64,000 nucleotides of DNA from Candidatus Aalborgicola danicus (GTDB lineage: Bacteria > Pseudomonadota > Gammaproteobacteria > Burkholderiales > Burkholderiaceae_C), in the NCBI GenBank assembly GCA_016703945.1, contig JADJBC010000044.1:444134-508133 (forward strand), in the 5' to 3' direction. Positions 27,420 through 37,128 of this stretch are shown piece after piece. Within the stretch, counting starts at the first letter, position 1. Every line of letters begins with the position of its first letter. The position numbers were made by a program, and so were the translations under genes. The notes below the pieces were generated by a model. That model was not told where the DNA came from. It was given only the letters and a program-made list of their open reading frames with translations, and made no database searches.

Positions 27420-28310
27420 ATGGCTGTTGTTACCGGTAAAAGCCAGCGCTGGCGCATTGCGGCAGCCCACGTGGGCCTGTGGCTGCTGATCGCTGTCACG
27501 CTGTTTCCGCTGTTGGCGGTGGTGTCCATTTCTTTGCGGCCCGGCAACTTTGCCACTGGTTCGCTGATCCCGACCGAGATCAGCCTGGAGCACTGGAAGC
27601 TGGCGCTGGGCTTTTCGCACACGCAGGCCGATGGCGTGGTCGTGCAGCCACCGTTCCCGGTGCTGTTGTGGCTGTGGAACTCCATCAAGATCGCCACCAT
27701 TTCGTCATTACTGATTGTGGGCGTTTCGACAACGGCAGCCTACGGTTTTGCGCGATTGCGTTTTCGTTTCAAGTCCACTATTTTGAACAGCATGCTGTTG
27801 CTGCAGATGTTCCCGGTGGCCGTGGCGCTGGTGGCCATTTACGCCATTTTTGAAGCCATTGGTGGCGTCGTTCCCTGGCTGGGCATCGAGACGCATGGCG
27901 GCCTGATCGTGGCCTACATCGGCGGCGTGGCCATGCACATCTGGACCATCAAGGGCTACTTCGAGACCATCCCGACCGAGATCGAAGAATGCGCCAAGGT
28001 CGATGGTGCGACCTCCTGGCAGGCCTTCTACAAGGTGCTCCTGCCGATGGCGGTTCCGATTCTGATGGTGGTGTTTGTGCTGGCCTTTATCGGCACCATC
28101 ATCGAGTACCCCATTGCTTCCGTGCTGCTGCGCGAGGAACCCAATCTGACGCTGGCCGTGGGCTCCAAGTACTACCTGTACGAGCAGCGCTATTTGTGGG
28201 GCGACTTTGCCGCGGCAGCCGTTTTGTCGGGCCTGCCGATCACGCTGGTGTTTCTGGCCGCGCAACGCTGGATCGTGTCGGGGCTGACCTCGGGTGGGGT
28301 CAAGGGGTAA
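27420..28310 (+). CDS. malG: Maltodextrin permease subunit
   Basis: The 296-residue protein follows enteric MalG along its length. Blocks are MFPLL-like segment LFPLLAVVSISLRPGNFATG, HWKLALGFSHTQADG, PPFPVLLWLWNSIKIA, and the end QRWIVSGLTSGGVKG. Six membrane segments are predicted by eye. The EAA loop that contacts MalK is EECAKVDGATSWQAFYKVLL (about residues 188-207). It starts two bases after the malF stop. With MalF it forms the inner-membrane channel. Confidence 0.95.
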   Translation: MAVVTGKSQRWRIAAAHVGLWLLIAVTLFPLLAVVSISLRPGNFATGSLIPTEISLEHWKLALGFSHTQADGVVVQPPFPVLLWLWNSIKIATISSLLIVGVSTTAAYGFARLRFRFKSTILNSMLLLQMFPVAVALVAIYAIFEAIGGVVPWLGIETHGGLIVAYIGGVAMHIWTIKGYFETIPTEIEECAKVDGATSWQAFYKVLLPMAVPILMVVFVLAFIGTIIEYPIASVLLREEPNLTLAVGSKYYLYEQRYLWGDFAAAAVLSGLPITLVFLAAQRWIVSGLTSGGVKG

Positions 28311-28313
28311 GCT

Positions 28314-29210
28314 GTGCGCGCGTGGCTTGGTATTCTTGGGTTTTTACTGGGTACGCAAGTGTTCGCGCAGGGAATGCCCAACGTGGCCCATGGTTCCGTG
28401 CAACGCATGGAGCGTTTTGCGTCAAAGTTTGTTGACGCTCGGCATGTGGATGTCTGGCTGCCCGATGGGTACAACCCCCAACAGCGTTATCAGGTGCTGT
28501 ACATGCACGACGGTCAAATGCTGTTTGACGCGAGCACGACATGGAACAAGCAAGCCTGGAATGTGCACACCACCGTGACACGGTTGATGCGACAGGGCAA
28601 GATAGCACCAACTATCGTGGTGGGAGTATGGAACAACGGCAAGTTCCGCCACGCGGAGTACTTCCCAGAGAAACACCTACCCTACCTGCCCGAACAAGTG
28701 AGGGGGCCGTATGTTGCGCGCGCGCTGGAGGGCAAAGCGCAAGCTGACAACTACCTGCGATTTCTGGTCCACGAACTCAAGCCCGCTATTGACCAGCGCT
28801 TCGCCACACGCACCGATGCGGCCAGCACTTTCATCATGGGCAGCAGCATGGGCGGACTGATCTCGGTGTATGCCATGAATGAATACCCGGGCGTGTTTGG
28901 CGGTGCAGCAGGCTTGTCAACCCATTGGATTGGCAGCCACAGCCCCAACGCCATGATCCCACTGGCGGCCTTCAATTACCTGCGCGACAAGCTGGCCGAC
29001 CCGAAAACCCACAAGCTTTACCAGGACCACGGCACGGAGGAACTCGACGCGTTGTACAAGCCCTACCAAGTGTTTGTGGACCAACTCGTTCGGGACAAGG
29101 GGTATACCGACGCCAACTACATGAGCCGCGTCTTTGATGGCGCCAGCCACACCGAGAAAGCCTGGTCGGAGCGACTGGAGATCCCGCTGCTGTTCTTGAT
29201 GGGTGAATGA
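28314..29210 (+). CDS. Secreted alpha/beta-hydrolase esterase (PF00756-like) in the mal operon
   Basis: Translation most likely starts at GTG 28314, four bases after malG, giving 298 residues. A signal peptide (MRAWLGILGFLLGTQVFAQG) directs it to the periplasm. The fold is the esterase D/enterochelin-esterase type. It has VDVWLPDGYNPQQRYQVLYM and MHDGQMLFD near the N-terminus, the nucleophile elbow IMGSSMGGLISVYAM (Ser about 176), and a late His in GASHTEKAWSERL. Such esterases are common in carbohydrate loci, where they may remove acyl groups from oligosaccharides. The true substrate is unknown. It is probably co-transcribed with malKEFG. Confidence 0.88.
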   Translation: MRAWLGILGFLLGTQVFAQGMPNVAHGSVQRMERFASKFVDARHVDVWLPDGYNPQQRYQVLYMHDGQMLFDASTTWNKQAWNVHTTVTRLMRQGKIAPTIVVGVWNNGKFRHAEYFPEKHLPYLPEQVRGPYVARALEGKAQADNYLRFLVHELKPAIDQRFATRTDAASTFIMGSSMGGLISVYAMNEYPGVFGGAAGLSTHWIGSHSPNAMIPLAAFNYLRDKLADPKTHKLYQDHGTEELDALYKPYQVFVDQLVRDKGYTDANYMSRVFDGASHTEKAWSERLEIPLLFLMGE

Positions 29211-29219
29211 GTCAATCTC

Positions 29220-29249
29220 AAAAAAAACCCCACCGCGAGAGCGGTGGGG
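29220..29249 (-). terminator. Strong hairpin with T-run on the minus strand
   Basis: CCCCACCGC-gaga-GCGGTGGGG (29228-29249) is a perfect 9-bp stem. The run of eight A precedes it on the plus strand, so the U-tract is made only by leftward transcription. On the plus strand the stem could still weaken transcription after the esterase gene. No leftward gene is seen immediately to its right, so it may guard the mal operon against antisense transcription. Confidence 0.6.
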
Positions 29250-29360
29250 TAAACCCATTGAGACCCGAAACAAAAAGTAGTTTTGATACATTGTGTTTGT
29301 GATGCGATTATGTCACCTCTAAAACAAAATGAAAATCCAATTCGATAGGTGTTTTTACCA

Positions 29361-29390
29361 TGTCGTAATACTACTTTGCTTCGGTACACT
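29361..29390 (+). promoter_or_regulatory. Promoter and operator before the large GH13 gene
   Basis: The palindrome TGTCGT-aat-ACTACT (29361-29375) matches the regional consensus at 10 of 12 positions. A TCGTAA -35 box (29363-29368) lies inside it, and a TACACT -10 box (29385-29390) follows after 16 bases. This is the same geometry as at malK. It suggests that the GH13 genes have their own promoter under the same regulator. Confidence 0.6.
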
Positions 29391-29435
29391 CCGTTTCTTC
29401 AAACTCGGGGTCACCATGATGGGCCAACACGCACG

Positions 29436-32138
29436 ATGAAAACCAGGGCATGGTCCGTGGCAGGGCTTTTGTTGCTTTCCTCAGGGTCCGCTATGGCTGG
29501 GTGTTCTGACGACCCTCTGCAGGGACGCGCACTGTACCTGCGGGGTACGTTCAACAGCTGGAATGCAGCTGACGCCCAACGCTTTACCTGGGCGTGCAAC
29601 CGTTATGAACTGGTGACCCGTCTGCAAGGTGAGCACCGGTTCAAGCTGGGCGACGAGGGATGGTCGGCCGATGCGGACTTTGGACGGGGTCCTGTCGACG
29701 GGCAGCTGGCCATCAAGGGGCCTGAATTGCGCCACACGTTTAGCGGCATGCACCGCCTCACGTTGCGCATGGGCTCCAGCCCAGCACCGGTGGTGCTGGG
29801 CATCGAGTCGTGCCCCACCAGCGCACCGTTTGGCGACACCACGTTATTCCTGCGCGGCAGCATGAACAACTGGGCGGCGCAGGATGACTTTGCGTTTCAG
29901 TACAGCTGTGATGCGTATTACATAAACGTCAAGCTGTCGGCTGACCACGACCTGAAAATTGCCGATGCCGCCTGGCGCGACGCCACCAGCTTCGGCAACA
30001 CCGCAACAGCGCAGTTGGAGGCGGGTGCCAAAGGTAATGTCCGCCTCCGTTTTTTGGGTGAGCAGACCTTGCGGCTGGCATTGGTTGACGGCAAGCCCGC
30101 GCTGAGTCTGGGCCCCAAGACCTTTGCCGATCCCAATGCACGCAGCGTGACCGACCCGGTAGCGCTGAGCCTGCAGTTTGACTCGCGCACGCTGGCACAC
30201 AAGAAGCCGTTTGGGGCGGTGGTGGCGGGCACACCCATGGCATTCACGGTCTCGGCCATTCCAGGCGTGAGCAAGATTGTGCTGGTGGTGGAGAAGCGCC
30301 GTATGGAGGGTAACCAGGAAGTGCTGGAGTACCGCGAACTGGCCCGGGTTCCATTGATAAAAAGTGCCTCTAGCCCCCGTGAAATATGGTCAGTTAGCTA
30401 TAAATTTGATAGTGTCGGCATCTATGGTTATTGGTTCGAGGTAGAGGTGGGAGACGCCCGCTTTGTACTGCACAACAACCGCGACCCGGTGTTCTGGACC
30501 CGCGAGAAAGGTTCAGGCGGTCAAGCCGCAGTAGACAGCAAACCGGCAGCCGCCAGTGCCATTCGCCGTTTCCGCCAGACCGTGTTCGATACCAACTTCA
30601 AGGTGCCGGATTGGGCGCCCGACGTTGTTTACTATTACATCTTTCCGGACCGGTTTCGCAACGGCAACCCGGCCAATGATCCCCAGGCCGGAGTCGCGAA
30701 ATACCACGACCACACAGTGGAGTTGCACCGCAACTGGAACGACAAACCCTCGGTCCCCGGCAGTGGTGATGGCTCGGACGCGCACTTCAACAATGACTTT
30801 TTTGGCGGCGACCTGGAAGGCATCATCCAGAAGCTCGACTACATCCAGGAGCTGGGCGCCAATACCCTCTACATGACGCCCATCTTCAAGGCGGCCAGCA
30901 ACCATAAGTACGACACAGCGGACTACCAGCAGGTAGACCCCGGCTTTGGCACCAATGCCGACTTCAGCCGTCTGACGGCGGAGGCGGCCAAACGCGGCAT
31001 GCGTGTTTTGCCCGACACCAGCCTGAACCACACGGGCAATGATTCGGTGTACTTCAACCGCTTTGGCAACCATGGCAGCGTGGGGGCTTTTCAGGGCGGC
31101 AAGATCAACCCACAGTCGCCCTACGCCGACTGGTACACGCTGGACGCCAACCAGAGCGACCCATCCAAGCAGTACAAGGGCTGGGTCGATGTGGCCGACC
31201 TGCCGGAGCTCAACAAGGCGTCCAGAGGCTGGCGCAACTTCGCCTATGGCAACCAAGACTCGGTCATGAAAACCTGGCTGGACCGGGGTGCGGCCGGCTG
31301 GCGCATGGACGTGGCTCCCTGGGTGCCGGACGATTTCTGGCGCGAGTGGCGCAGCGCCATCAAAACGCACCGGCCGGACGCCCTGACCGTGGCCGAAACC
31401 TGGTTTGATGCGTCCAAGTATTTGCTGGGGGACATGTTCGACTCAACCATGAACTACATCTTCCGCAATGCCGTGCTGGAGTATGCGGCCGGCGGCAAGG
31501 CGCGCAGCCTGTACCCCAACATCGAGCTGATGCGCGAAGCCTATCCGCCCCAGGCTTTTTATGCGCTGATGAACCTGCTTTCCAGTCACGACCAGGCGCG
31601 GGCTCTGCACCAGTTTGGCTGGCATGCCGACACCACCGACCCCATGGCCATCGCACAAGCGCGCCAAAGGCTCAAGCTGGCCGTGTTGTTCCAGATGACG
31701 TTTCCCGGCGCACCCACGGTGTACTACGGCGATGAGGTGGCCGTGACCGGTGGCGATGACCCCTACAACCGCGCCACTTACCCATGGGCGGATCAAGGCG
31801 GCAAGCCCGATGCCGACATGCTGGCTACTTTCAAGCAGCTGATTGGCCTGCGCAAGCAGCACGCCGTTTTGCGCCGAGGCACGATAGACGCGCCCTTGCA
31901 TGTGGACGACCACAGCATCGTGTTGCTGCGTCAACTCGGCAGCAGCATTGCCATCACCGCCACCAACAATGCGCTTACGCCCCAGAGCGTTACCGTCAAG
32001 CTGCCAGCCGGCCTTCGGTTGGGGCCGTTGACCGATGCACTGGGAGGCCCAAGTGTGGTTGCGCAACAGGGAGAACTCACGCTCACGCTGCCACCCTTGT
32101 TTGGCTCGGTTTGGCTGGCCACGCTTGCCATAGATTGA
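29436..32138 (+). CDS. Secreted multidomain GH13 alpha-amylase/neopullulanase-like enzyme
   Basis: The start MKTRAWSVAGLLLLSSGSAM (ATG 29436) gives 900 residues with a signal peptide; upstream in-frame codons overlap the promoter. Two similar N-terminal modules (about 25-110 and 120-215) share LYLRGTFNSWN / LFLRGSMNNWA and look like starch-binding or early-set domains. A further beta domain covers about 250-365. The GH13 barrel runs from about 390 to 790, with DTSLNHTG (region I), GWRMDVAP (nucleophile Asp, about 622), VAETWF (acid/base Glu, about 651) and SSHDQAR (region IV). A beta C-terminal domain closes the protein. It probably cuts maltodextrins in the periplasm or at the cell surface. 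A repeat copy (30359-30414) is read through in frame. Confidence 0.9.
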   Translation: MKTRAWSVAGLLLLSSGSAMAGCSDDPLQGRALYLRGTFNSWNAADAQRFTWACNRYELVTRLQGEHRFKLGDEGWSADADFGRGPVDGQLAIKGPELRHTFSGMHRLTLRMGSSPAPVVLGIESCPTSAPFGDTTLFLRGSMNNWAAQDDFAFQYSCDAYYINVKLSADHDLKIADAAWRDATSFGNTATAQLEAGAKGNVRLRFLGEQTLRLALVDGKPALSLGPKTFADPNARSVTDPVALSLQFDSRTLAHKKPFGAVVAGTPMAFTVSAIPGVSKIVLVVEKRRMEGNQEVLEYRELARVPLIKSASSPREIWSVSYKFDSVGIYGYWFEVEVGDARFVLHNNRDPVFWTREKGSGGQAAVDSKPAAASAIRRFRQTVFDTNFKVPDWAPDVVYYYIFPDRFRNGNPANDPQAGVAKYHDHTVELHRNWNDKPSVPGSGDGSDAHFNNDFFGGDLEGIIQKLDYIQELGANTLYMTPIFKAASNHKYDTADYQQVDPGFGTNADFSRLTAEAAKRGMRVLPDTSLNHTGNDSVYFNRFGNHGSVGAFQGGKINPQSPYADWYTLDANQSDPSKQYKGWVDVADLPELNKASRGWRNFAYGNQDSVMKTWLDRGAAGWRMDVAPWVPDDFWREWRSAIKTHRPDALTVAETWFDASKYLLGDMFDSTMNYIFRNAVLEYAAGGKARSLYPNIELMREAYPPQAFYALMNLLSSHDQARALHQFGWHADTTDPMAIAQARQRLKLAVLFQMTFPGAPTVYYGDEVAVTGGDDPYNRATYPWADQGGKPDADMLATFKQLIGLRKQHAVLRRGTIDAPLHVDDHSIVLLRQLGSSIAITATNNALTPQSVTVKLPAGLRLGPLTDALGGPSVVAQQGELTLTLPPLFGSVWLATLAID
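30359..30414 (+). repeat. GC-rich family repeat inside the GH13 gene, in frame
   Basis: The sequence reads AAAAGTGCCTCTAGCCCCCG, then TTAGCTATAAATTTGATAGT, matching the copies at 47888 and 49554. It encodes KSASSPREIWSVSYKFDSV within the beta domain that precedes the catalytic barrel. The frame stays open, so the repeat now supplies coding sequence. Confidence 0.75.
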
Positions 32139-32146
32139 GAAATTTC

Positions 32147-33787
32147 ATGGATGGATACAAAGTGATGAAGGCATCCCACGCCCGCGCTGTGCTCTTGGGC
32201 GCATCCTTTTTCTTTGGGGCTTTGCCCAGTGTTGGGGTACTCGCTGAGCAACCGGCACCCCCGCAGCACATCAACAGCTACGACGACGCCCTGCGCGGCG
32301 TGTTTGAGGCCCGCGAAAGCGACTGGCGCAATGGTGCCGTGGTCTACCAGGTACTGGTCGACCGCTTTGTGCCCCCGGCCAATCTGGATGCCAAGCGCGC
32401 GTTATACCCGGCACCCAAGGTGCTGCATCGCTGGAGCGAGGAAGCCAAGCGGGGCCAGTATGTGGCGTCGGCCAACGTGTGGAGTCATGAGTTGGACTTC
32501 TGGGGTGGTGACCTGCCGGGTGTGACCTCCAAACTGGGCTACCTGCAGGACCTGGGCGTGGACGTGCTTTACCTCAACCCCATTCACCTTGCCTATACCA
32601 ACCACAAATATGATGCGCTGGACTATCTGAAGATCTCGCCAGAGTTCGGAACCCGCGAGGATATGGCCGGTCTCATCACCGCGACCCACGCCAAAGGCAT
32701 GAAGGTGGTCCTTGACGGGGTGTTCAACCACATGGGTCGCAACTCGGACAAGTTCAAAGACGCGCAATCCAACGCATCGAGTCCTTACCGCGACTGGTTC
32801 TTCTTTGGCGAGCAGTATCCCGGCGGTGCGCGGGGCTGGTTTCAGGCCACCAACCTGCCGGAACTCAAACTGGAGAACCCGGCCGTGCGGGACTACCTCT
32901 ATGCCAAACCCGACTCGGTGGTGCAGACCTGGTTGCGCGAAGGCATTGATGGCTGGCGCCTGGACGTGGCGCCGGACATCGGGCCGAAGTACCTGGCCGA
33001 GTTGACCGCCGCCGCGCACAGCGCAAAGCCCGGTTCGTTGGTGGTGGGCGAGATACCCAACTACCCCAAGGAGTGGTTTCCGGCCGTGGACGCAGTGATG
33101 AACTTCACGCTGCGCGACGTGATCCTGAACACCGTCAATGGGTTGATTGCACCACCGACTGCCGCTACCATGGTGGACCGCACGGTGCGGGAGTCTGGCA
33201 TTGAGTCGATGCTCAAGTCCTGGCTGCTATTGGACAACCACGACAACGACCGGCTGACCCATGTGTTGCCCAAGGTGCAACAGCAACGGCAAGCGCAGGT
33301 ACTGCAATTCACGTTGCCCGGCGCGCCCAATCTGTATTACGGCAGCGAACTGGGCATGACCGGTGGCGAAGACCCGGCCAACCGATCACCCATGCGCTGG
33401 GATCTGGTGCGCAGCAGCAACCCGGCCTTGTTATGGACCAAACAACTGATCCAGTTGCGCAAAGACCATCGGGCCTTGCGGGTCGGCAACTTCCGCTTGG
33501 TCACCGCCAACAAGCTGCTGGCCTTTGAACGTTACACCGATCGGGTGCAGGACACTGTGGTGGTCCTTTTGAATCCCGACAAAACCGCGGTCACTGAACG
33601 GGTGCTGATTGCCAACTCCAAATTGATGAATGGCTCGCAATTGAAAGACTTGCTGAACCCCAAGGCAAGCCCGTTGCGGGTGATGGCGTCCATGGTGACC
33701 GTCACCCTTCCCGCAGGAGCCTACAAAGTGGTGGCACCGGATGTCGCGCCCAATGGGGGCTACTCCGTGTTTAAACGGGTTCAGTAG
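32147..33787 (+). CDS. Secreted GH13 glucanohydrolase (cyclomaltodextrinase/alpha-glucosidase-like)
   Basis: The start is ATG 32147 (MDGYKVMKASHARAVLLGAS; 32165 is an alternative), nine bases after the previous stop. The open frame extends to 31784 but that shadows the upstream gene. The product is about 546 residues with a signal peptide ending near VGVLAEQ. GH13 regions are DGVFNHMG (I), GWRLDVAP (nucleophile about Asp270), VVGEIPNYP (Glu about 301) and LLDNHDND (IV). It lacks extra binding modules. It is clearly paralogous to the gene at 47969, sharing DWRNGAVVYQV, LYPAPKVL and the C-terminal GGYSxxKRV. The exact substrate, whether linear or cyclic dextrins, is unresolved. Confidence 0.9.
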   Translation: MDGYKVMKASHARAVLLGASFFFGALPSVGVLAEQPAPPQHINSYDDALRGVFEARESDWRNGAVVYQVLVDRFVPPANLDAKRALYPAPKVLHRWSEEAKRGQYVASANVWSHELDFWGGDLPGVTSKLGYLQDLGVDVLYLNPIHLAYTNHKYDALDYLKISPEFGTREDMAGLITATHAKGMKVVLDGVFNHMGRNSDKFKDAQSNASSPYRDWFFFGEQYPGGARGWFQATNLPELKLENPAVRDYLYAKPDSVVQTWLREGIDGWRLDVAPDIGPKYLAELTAAAHSAKPGSLVVGEIPNYPKEWFPAVDAVMNFTLRDVILNTVNGLIAPPTAATMVDRTVRESGIESMLKSWLLLDNHDNDRLTHVLPKVQQQRQAQVLQFTLPGAPNLYYGSELGMTGGEDPANRSPMRWDLVRSSNPALLWTKQLIQLRKDHRALRVGNFRLVTANKLLAFERYTDRVQDTVVVLLNPDKTAVTERVLIANSKLMNGSQLKDLLNPKASPLRVMASMVTVTLPAGAYKVVAPDVAPNGGYSVFKRVQ

Positions 33788-33797
33788 GCGATCTGTA

Positions 33798-34649
33798 TTA
33801 CCGAACCCGAGCGGATTCAACGCGGAGTTTCAGCAGCCAGTCCGCATCCACGCTCTGGGGGCGGGGAAAGCGGGCCAGCGCATCGCGGCCGACGTTTTCC
33901 ACCTGTGTGGCCAGGTTCTTCATTTCTTCCTGCACTTGCTGGGCGCGCAGTTGCTCTGGCGAGGGTGCCGAGCCGGATTGCATCACACCGCTCATGCTGT
34001 GTGCTTCAGTGACCCGTGCGCTGCTGTCCCGCAGGGTCTGGTTCACTTGGTCCACACCGGTATCGATGCGACCAACTGCGGGCCGGAAATGGACCGCAAT
34101 GCCATTGCTGGAAGCAGACGCTTCTTTGACGACGAATTCCGAATCCAGCACCGCGAGTGTGCCTGTGACATAAACACAGGCGTCCAGCAAACCGGCCGGC
34201 CATGTTGTGAGGGCCGCGGCGAATGCATCGGCATTGGCACGTTGTTCGTTGTTCACAACACAGGCCTTGGGCAAGGGCAGGGCGGCTTGTAAACCCCACC
34301 ATAGCGCGGTAGCCTTGTCCGGGCCTGCCGCGGGAGATGCATAGAGCGCAGCCAGGCGGGACCGCGCGCCACCCGCACCGCCATCGGCCGCGCGCAGGTA
34401 CAGGCGCGCAGCCCGCTCCAGGTTGGGCTTCAAACACAGGCCCTGCTCAAACATGGAGCCGCCCAACATCAGGGCCTCAGGGCTAGACGTAGCCAGCGCA
34501 GCATTGAGTTCACGCACGGCAGCAACACAGTCGCGCGCCTCAATGGCCTTGACGACTGCCTTGGTTGCCTCATTGGCATGCGAGGCCTGAATGGGAGTAA
34601 GGCTCGCAATCGTGAGTGCCATGAAGGAGAGGGTTTTGTTGAGGCACAT
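33798..34649 (-). CDS. Exported Sel1/TPR-like protein of unknown function
   Basis: The 283-residue product has a signal peptide (MCLNKTLSFMALTIASLTPI, then QASHANEA). Residues about 30-125 show Sel1-like helical repeats, including LMLGGSMFEQGLCLKPNLER and AARLYLRAADGGAGGARSRL. The C-terminal half contains EQLRAQQVQEEMKNLATQVE, a likely coiled segment. It converges on the GH13 gene with only a 10-base gap and is divergent from the DUF6445-type gene. Sel1 proteins usually mediate protein contacts. A role in the sugar region is possible but not shown. Confidence 0.75.
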   Translation of the reverse strand: MCLNKTLSFMALTIASLTPIQASHANEATKAVVKAIEARDCVAAVRELNAALATSSPEALMLGGSMFEQGLCLKPNLERAARLYLRAADGGAGGARSRLAALYASPAAGPDKATALWWGLQAALPLPKACVVNNEQRANADAFAAALTTWPAGLLDACVYVTGTLAVLDSEFVVKEASASSNGIAVHFRPAVGRIDTGVDQVNQTLRDSSARVTEAHSMSGVMQSGSAPSPEQLRAQQVQEEMKNLATQVENVGRDALARFPRPQSVDADWLLKLRVESARVR

Positions 34650-34767
34650 GTCAGGTTCTGGGTGGTTGAAAAATAGGAGGTTAAAAAGGCGTTCTAGACC
34701 AAAGCTGCACGCCTTAACGCGTGGGGAACTTTAGCCTAAACTCGTTGGTTTGCAACGGGTCGCAGCG

Positions 34768-35493
34768 ATGAAAAAATACACGGTCAGCTTCAATCCACGA
34801 CCCCGCATCGTGGCGGTGCCGCTGGACAACGGAGACCGTGTTTTTGTGGTGGATGAGGTGCTGGATCAGCCGGAACGCCTCGTTCAGCTGGCCCAGGACT
34901 ATGACGTCGATTTTGTCTATGCCCAGGGGAGTGCTTTCCGGGCCGCCAGTTGTTGATGCCGGATGATTTTTCCGCCCGGCTCGATGACTTTTTCCGCTTG
35001 CATGTGCGAGGCTTGCTGAAAGGCCGACGCAGTGTATCGATGTATTCCCGCCTGTCGCGCGTGGTGTTGGAGCCACAGGCGCTGGATGCGCGGCAACGCA
35101 TTTGCCATCGGGATAGCGCAGACGTCAACCCCGCCCACACCATCTCTGCATCGGTGTTGTACCTGTTTGAAGACCCGGCACTGGGTGGCACGGTTTTCTT
35201 CGAGCCCGTGGGTTCTGAGGCGGCAGCGCAGACCCTGGTGGCGGATGCGAGTGTGCTGGGAGTCGGCACAATTTGAAGCGAAGTATGGCTGGATTGCTTC
35301 GTATATGACCCAGTCCAATGCGCATTTCAGGGTCATAGGCCGGGTAGCCGCCCGCTGGAACCGGATGATTTTTTACGACGGCCGGCTGTTTCATTCGAGT
35401 GACATCACCGATCCCGCAAAGCTCAATGACCCCATGGGCATGGGTCGACTCACGGTCAACGGTTTCTTCACCTGCACGCGCCCGGCGCAGTAA
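34768..35493 (+). pseudogene. DUF6445-type gene with two frameshifts
   Basis: The start ATG 34768 gives MKKYTVSFNPRPRIVAVPLD. The reading moves to another frame near 34945 (continuing QLLMPDDFSARLDDFF) and again near 35272 (continuing FEAKYGWIASYMTQSN), ending at 35493. Together the pieces make about 240 residues. A pattern like a 2-oxoglutarate/Fe(II)-type fold is visible: CHRDSADVNPAHTISASVLY with LGGTVFFEPVG, and later RLFHSSDITDP (possible His-Asp...His ligands). Genes of this kind accompany TonB receptors and tryptophan-halogenase-like genes in carbohydrate loci, which fits the neighbours. Because the sequence is otherwise conserved, assembly error is a real alternative to gene loss. The family name is from memory. 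Confidence 0.65.
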
Positions 35494-35530
35494 GCAAACC
35501 AGACCCGTGCCGCTTGCGGGGCGGGCCGGC

Positions 35531-37051
35531 TCAAGCCATTTTGACTGGAGGGGCAGCGCAGTTCTTGGCAATAAATTCCGCGTGGGATGGCATGACATTG
35601 ACACAAGCATTGATCACGCCCTCCACCTCTTCAAGGTACTTTTGAATTTCTGCTTCGCTCAACAAATCGGTGAGCGGATGGTACGCCTTGGGCCGAATGC
35701 GCTGCCCATGCATGACCTGCAACCAGCTGACCTTGGTGAACAACTCGTTGCCTTCGCGGAAGACGCGCCCATGGGAGCGGAACAAGTCCATGCGCTGCAC
35801 CAGTGACTCGGGCACTTCCATTTCCCGGCAGTAGTTCCAGAAAGCCGAGTCGGTGCGTTCGGTTGCCTTGTAGTGCAGGATGATGAAATCGCGCACCCAG
35901 TCATATTCCTGGTTCATGACGCGGTTGTAGGCCTCGGTGTCCGCGCCCTCAAAGCCGGGCGCCGGGAAATAGGTCAACAAATGTGCAATGCCCATCTGGA
36001 TCAAATGGATGCTGGTGGACTCCAGCGGCTCCAGAAACCCGCTGGACAAACCGATGGAAATGCAGTTTTTGTTCCACGCCTTCTTGCGCTTGCCGGCGGC
36101 GAACTTGACGGTCCGTGGGTCGGCCAGCGGCGCGCCATCCAGGTTGCCCAGCAAGATGGCCGTGGCTTCATCTTCGCTCATGAACTTGCTGGAAAACACG
36201 TGCCCGTTGCCAATGCGGTGTTGCAGGGGGATGCGCCACTGCCAGCCGGCACTCCGCGCGGTTGAGCGGGTGTAGGGCGTGAGCTCCTTGGCGGACACGC
36301 AGGGGATGGCAATGGCACGGTCACAAGGTAGCCAGTGTGACCAGTCCTCGTAACCGGTCTGGAGTGCACCCTCGATCAAGAGCGCCCTGAACCCCGAGCA
36401 GTCGATGAACAGGCTGCCTTCGATCTTCTGTCCGCTTTGCAGCACCACGGATTCGATAAAACCATCACCCTCGCGCTTTACGACGTCCGTAATTTTTCCT
36501 TCGATGCGTGTGACGCCGCGCTCTTCGCTGAACTTGCGCAAAAACTTCGCATAAAGACCGGCATCAAAGTGGAACGCGTGGGCAATGTGCGCCAACGGTG
36601 AGTTGGGCATATCGAGTTGGGCCCGCATGAACTTGTTCTGGTGGCAGGCTGCGGTGTTGATGGAGTAGTGGTCCAGGTCTTTGGCCTTGCCGGCCAGGAA
36701 TTGCTTGAGCCAGTATTGGTGGAAGTCAACGGTCCAGTTGTCCTGGCCAATGACACCAAAACCGTGCACGTAGCGGTCACCCAGTTGGCCCCAGTTGACA
36801 AATTCAATGCCCAATTTGAATGATGCCTGGGTCTCGCGCATGAACTGGTTTTCATCCAGATCCAGCAAACGGTTGAACAGATTGATCATCGGGATGGTGG
36901 CCTCTCCCACACCAATCGTCGCAATCTCGTCAGACTCCACCAGCTTGATCGGGTATTTGCCCTTGAGTACCTTGGCCAAGGCCGCAGCGGTCATCCACCC
37001 GGAAGTTCCGCCACCCACGATCACGATCTCAAATGCACTGTTCTGTTCCAT
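35531..37051 (-). CDS. Flavin-dependent tryptophan-halogenase-family protein
   Basis: From ATG 37051 (GTG 37060 is also possible) the protein is 506 residues. The FAD-binding motif IVIVGGGTSGWMTAAAL is at about 10-26, and GVGEATIPMI follows. The catalytic Lys of halogenases is present as Lys79 in MRETQASFKLGIEF, and the WxWxIP motif is present as GWQWRIP (about residue 268). The end region LSSGFLEPLESTSIHLIQMG is a family hallmark. Key halogenase residues are thus intact. It lies downstream of a TonB-dependent receptor gene, like the halogenase-like genes of Caulobacterales and Xanthomonas sugar loci. The substrate in such settings is not established; free tryptophan is unlikely to be assumed from context. 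Confidence 0.88.
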   Translation of the reverse strand: MEQNSAFEIVIVGGGTSGWMTAAALAKVLKGKYPIKLVESDEIATIGVGEATIPMINLFNRLLDLDENQFMRETQASFKLGIEFVNWGQLGDRYVHGFGVIGQDNWTVDFHQYWLKQFLAGKAKDLDHYSINTAACHQNKFMRAQLDMPNSPLAHIAHAFHFDAGLYAKFLRKFSEERGVTRIEGKITDVVKREGDGFIESVVLQSGQKIEGSLFIDCSGFRALLIEGALQTGYEDWSHWLPCDRAIAIPCVSAKELTPYTRSTARSAGWQWRIPLQHRIGNGHVFSSKFMSEDEATAILLGNLDGAPLADPRTVKFAAGKRKKAWNKNCISIGLSSGFLEPLESTSIHLIQMGIAHLLTYFPAPGFEGADTEAYNRVMNQEYDWVRDFIILHYKATERTDSAFWNYCREMEVPESLVQRMDLFRSHGRVFREGNELFTKVSWLQVMHGQRIRPKAYHPLTDLLSEAEIQKYLEEVEGVINACVNVMPSHAEFIAKNCAAPPVKMA

Positions 37052-37128
37052 ATCATCCACTCGCTAAGTTATCAAACACCCGCCGCCATTGCGGCCTGCA
37101 CCATTGAATCATTCTATTCAACGCGACC

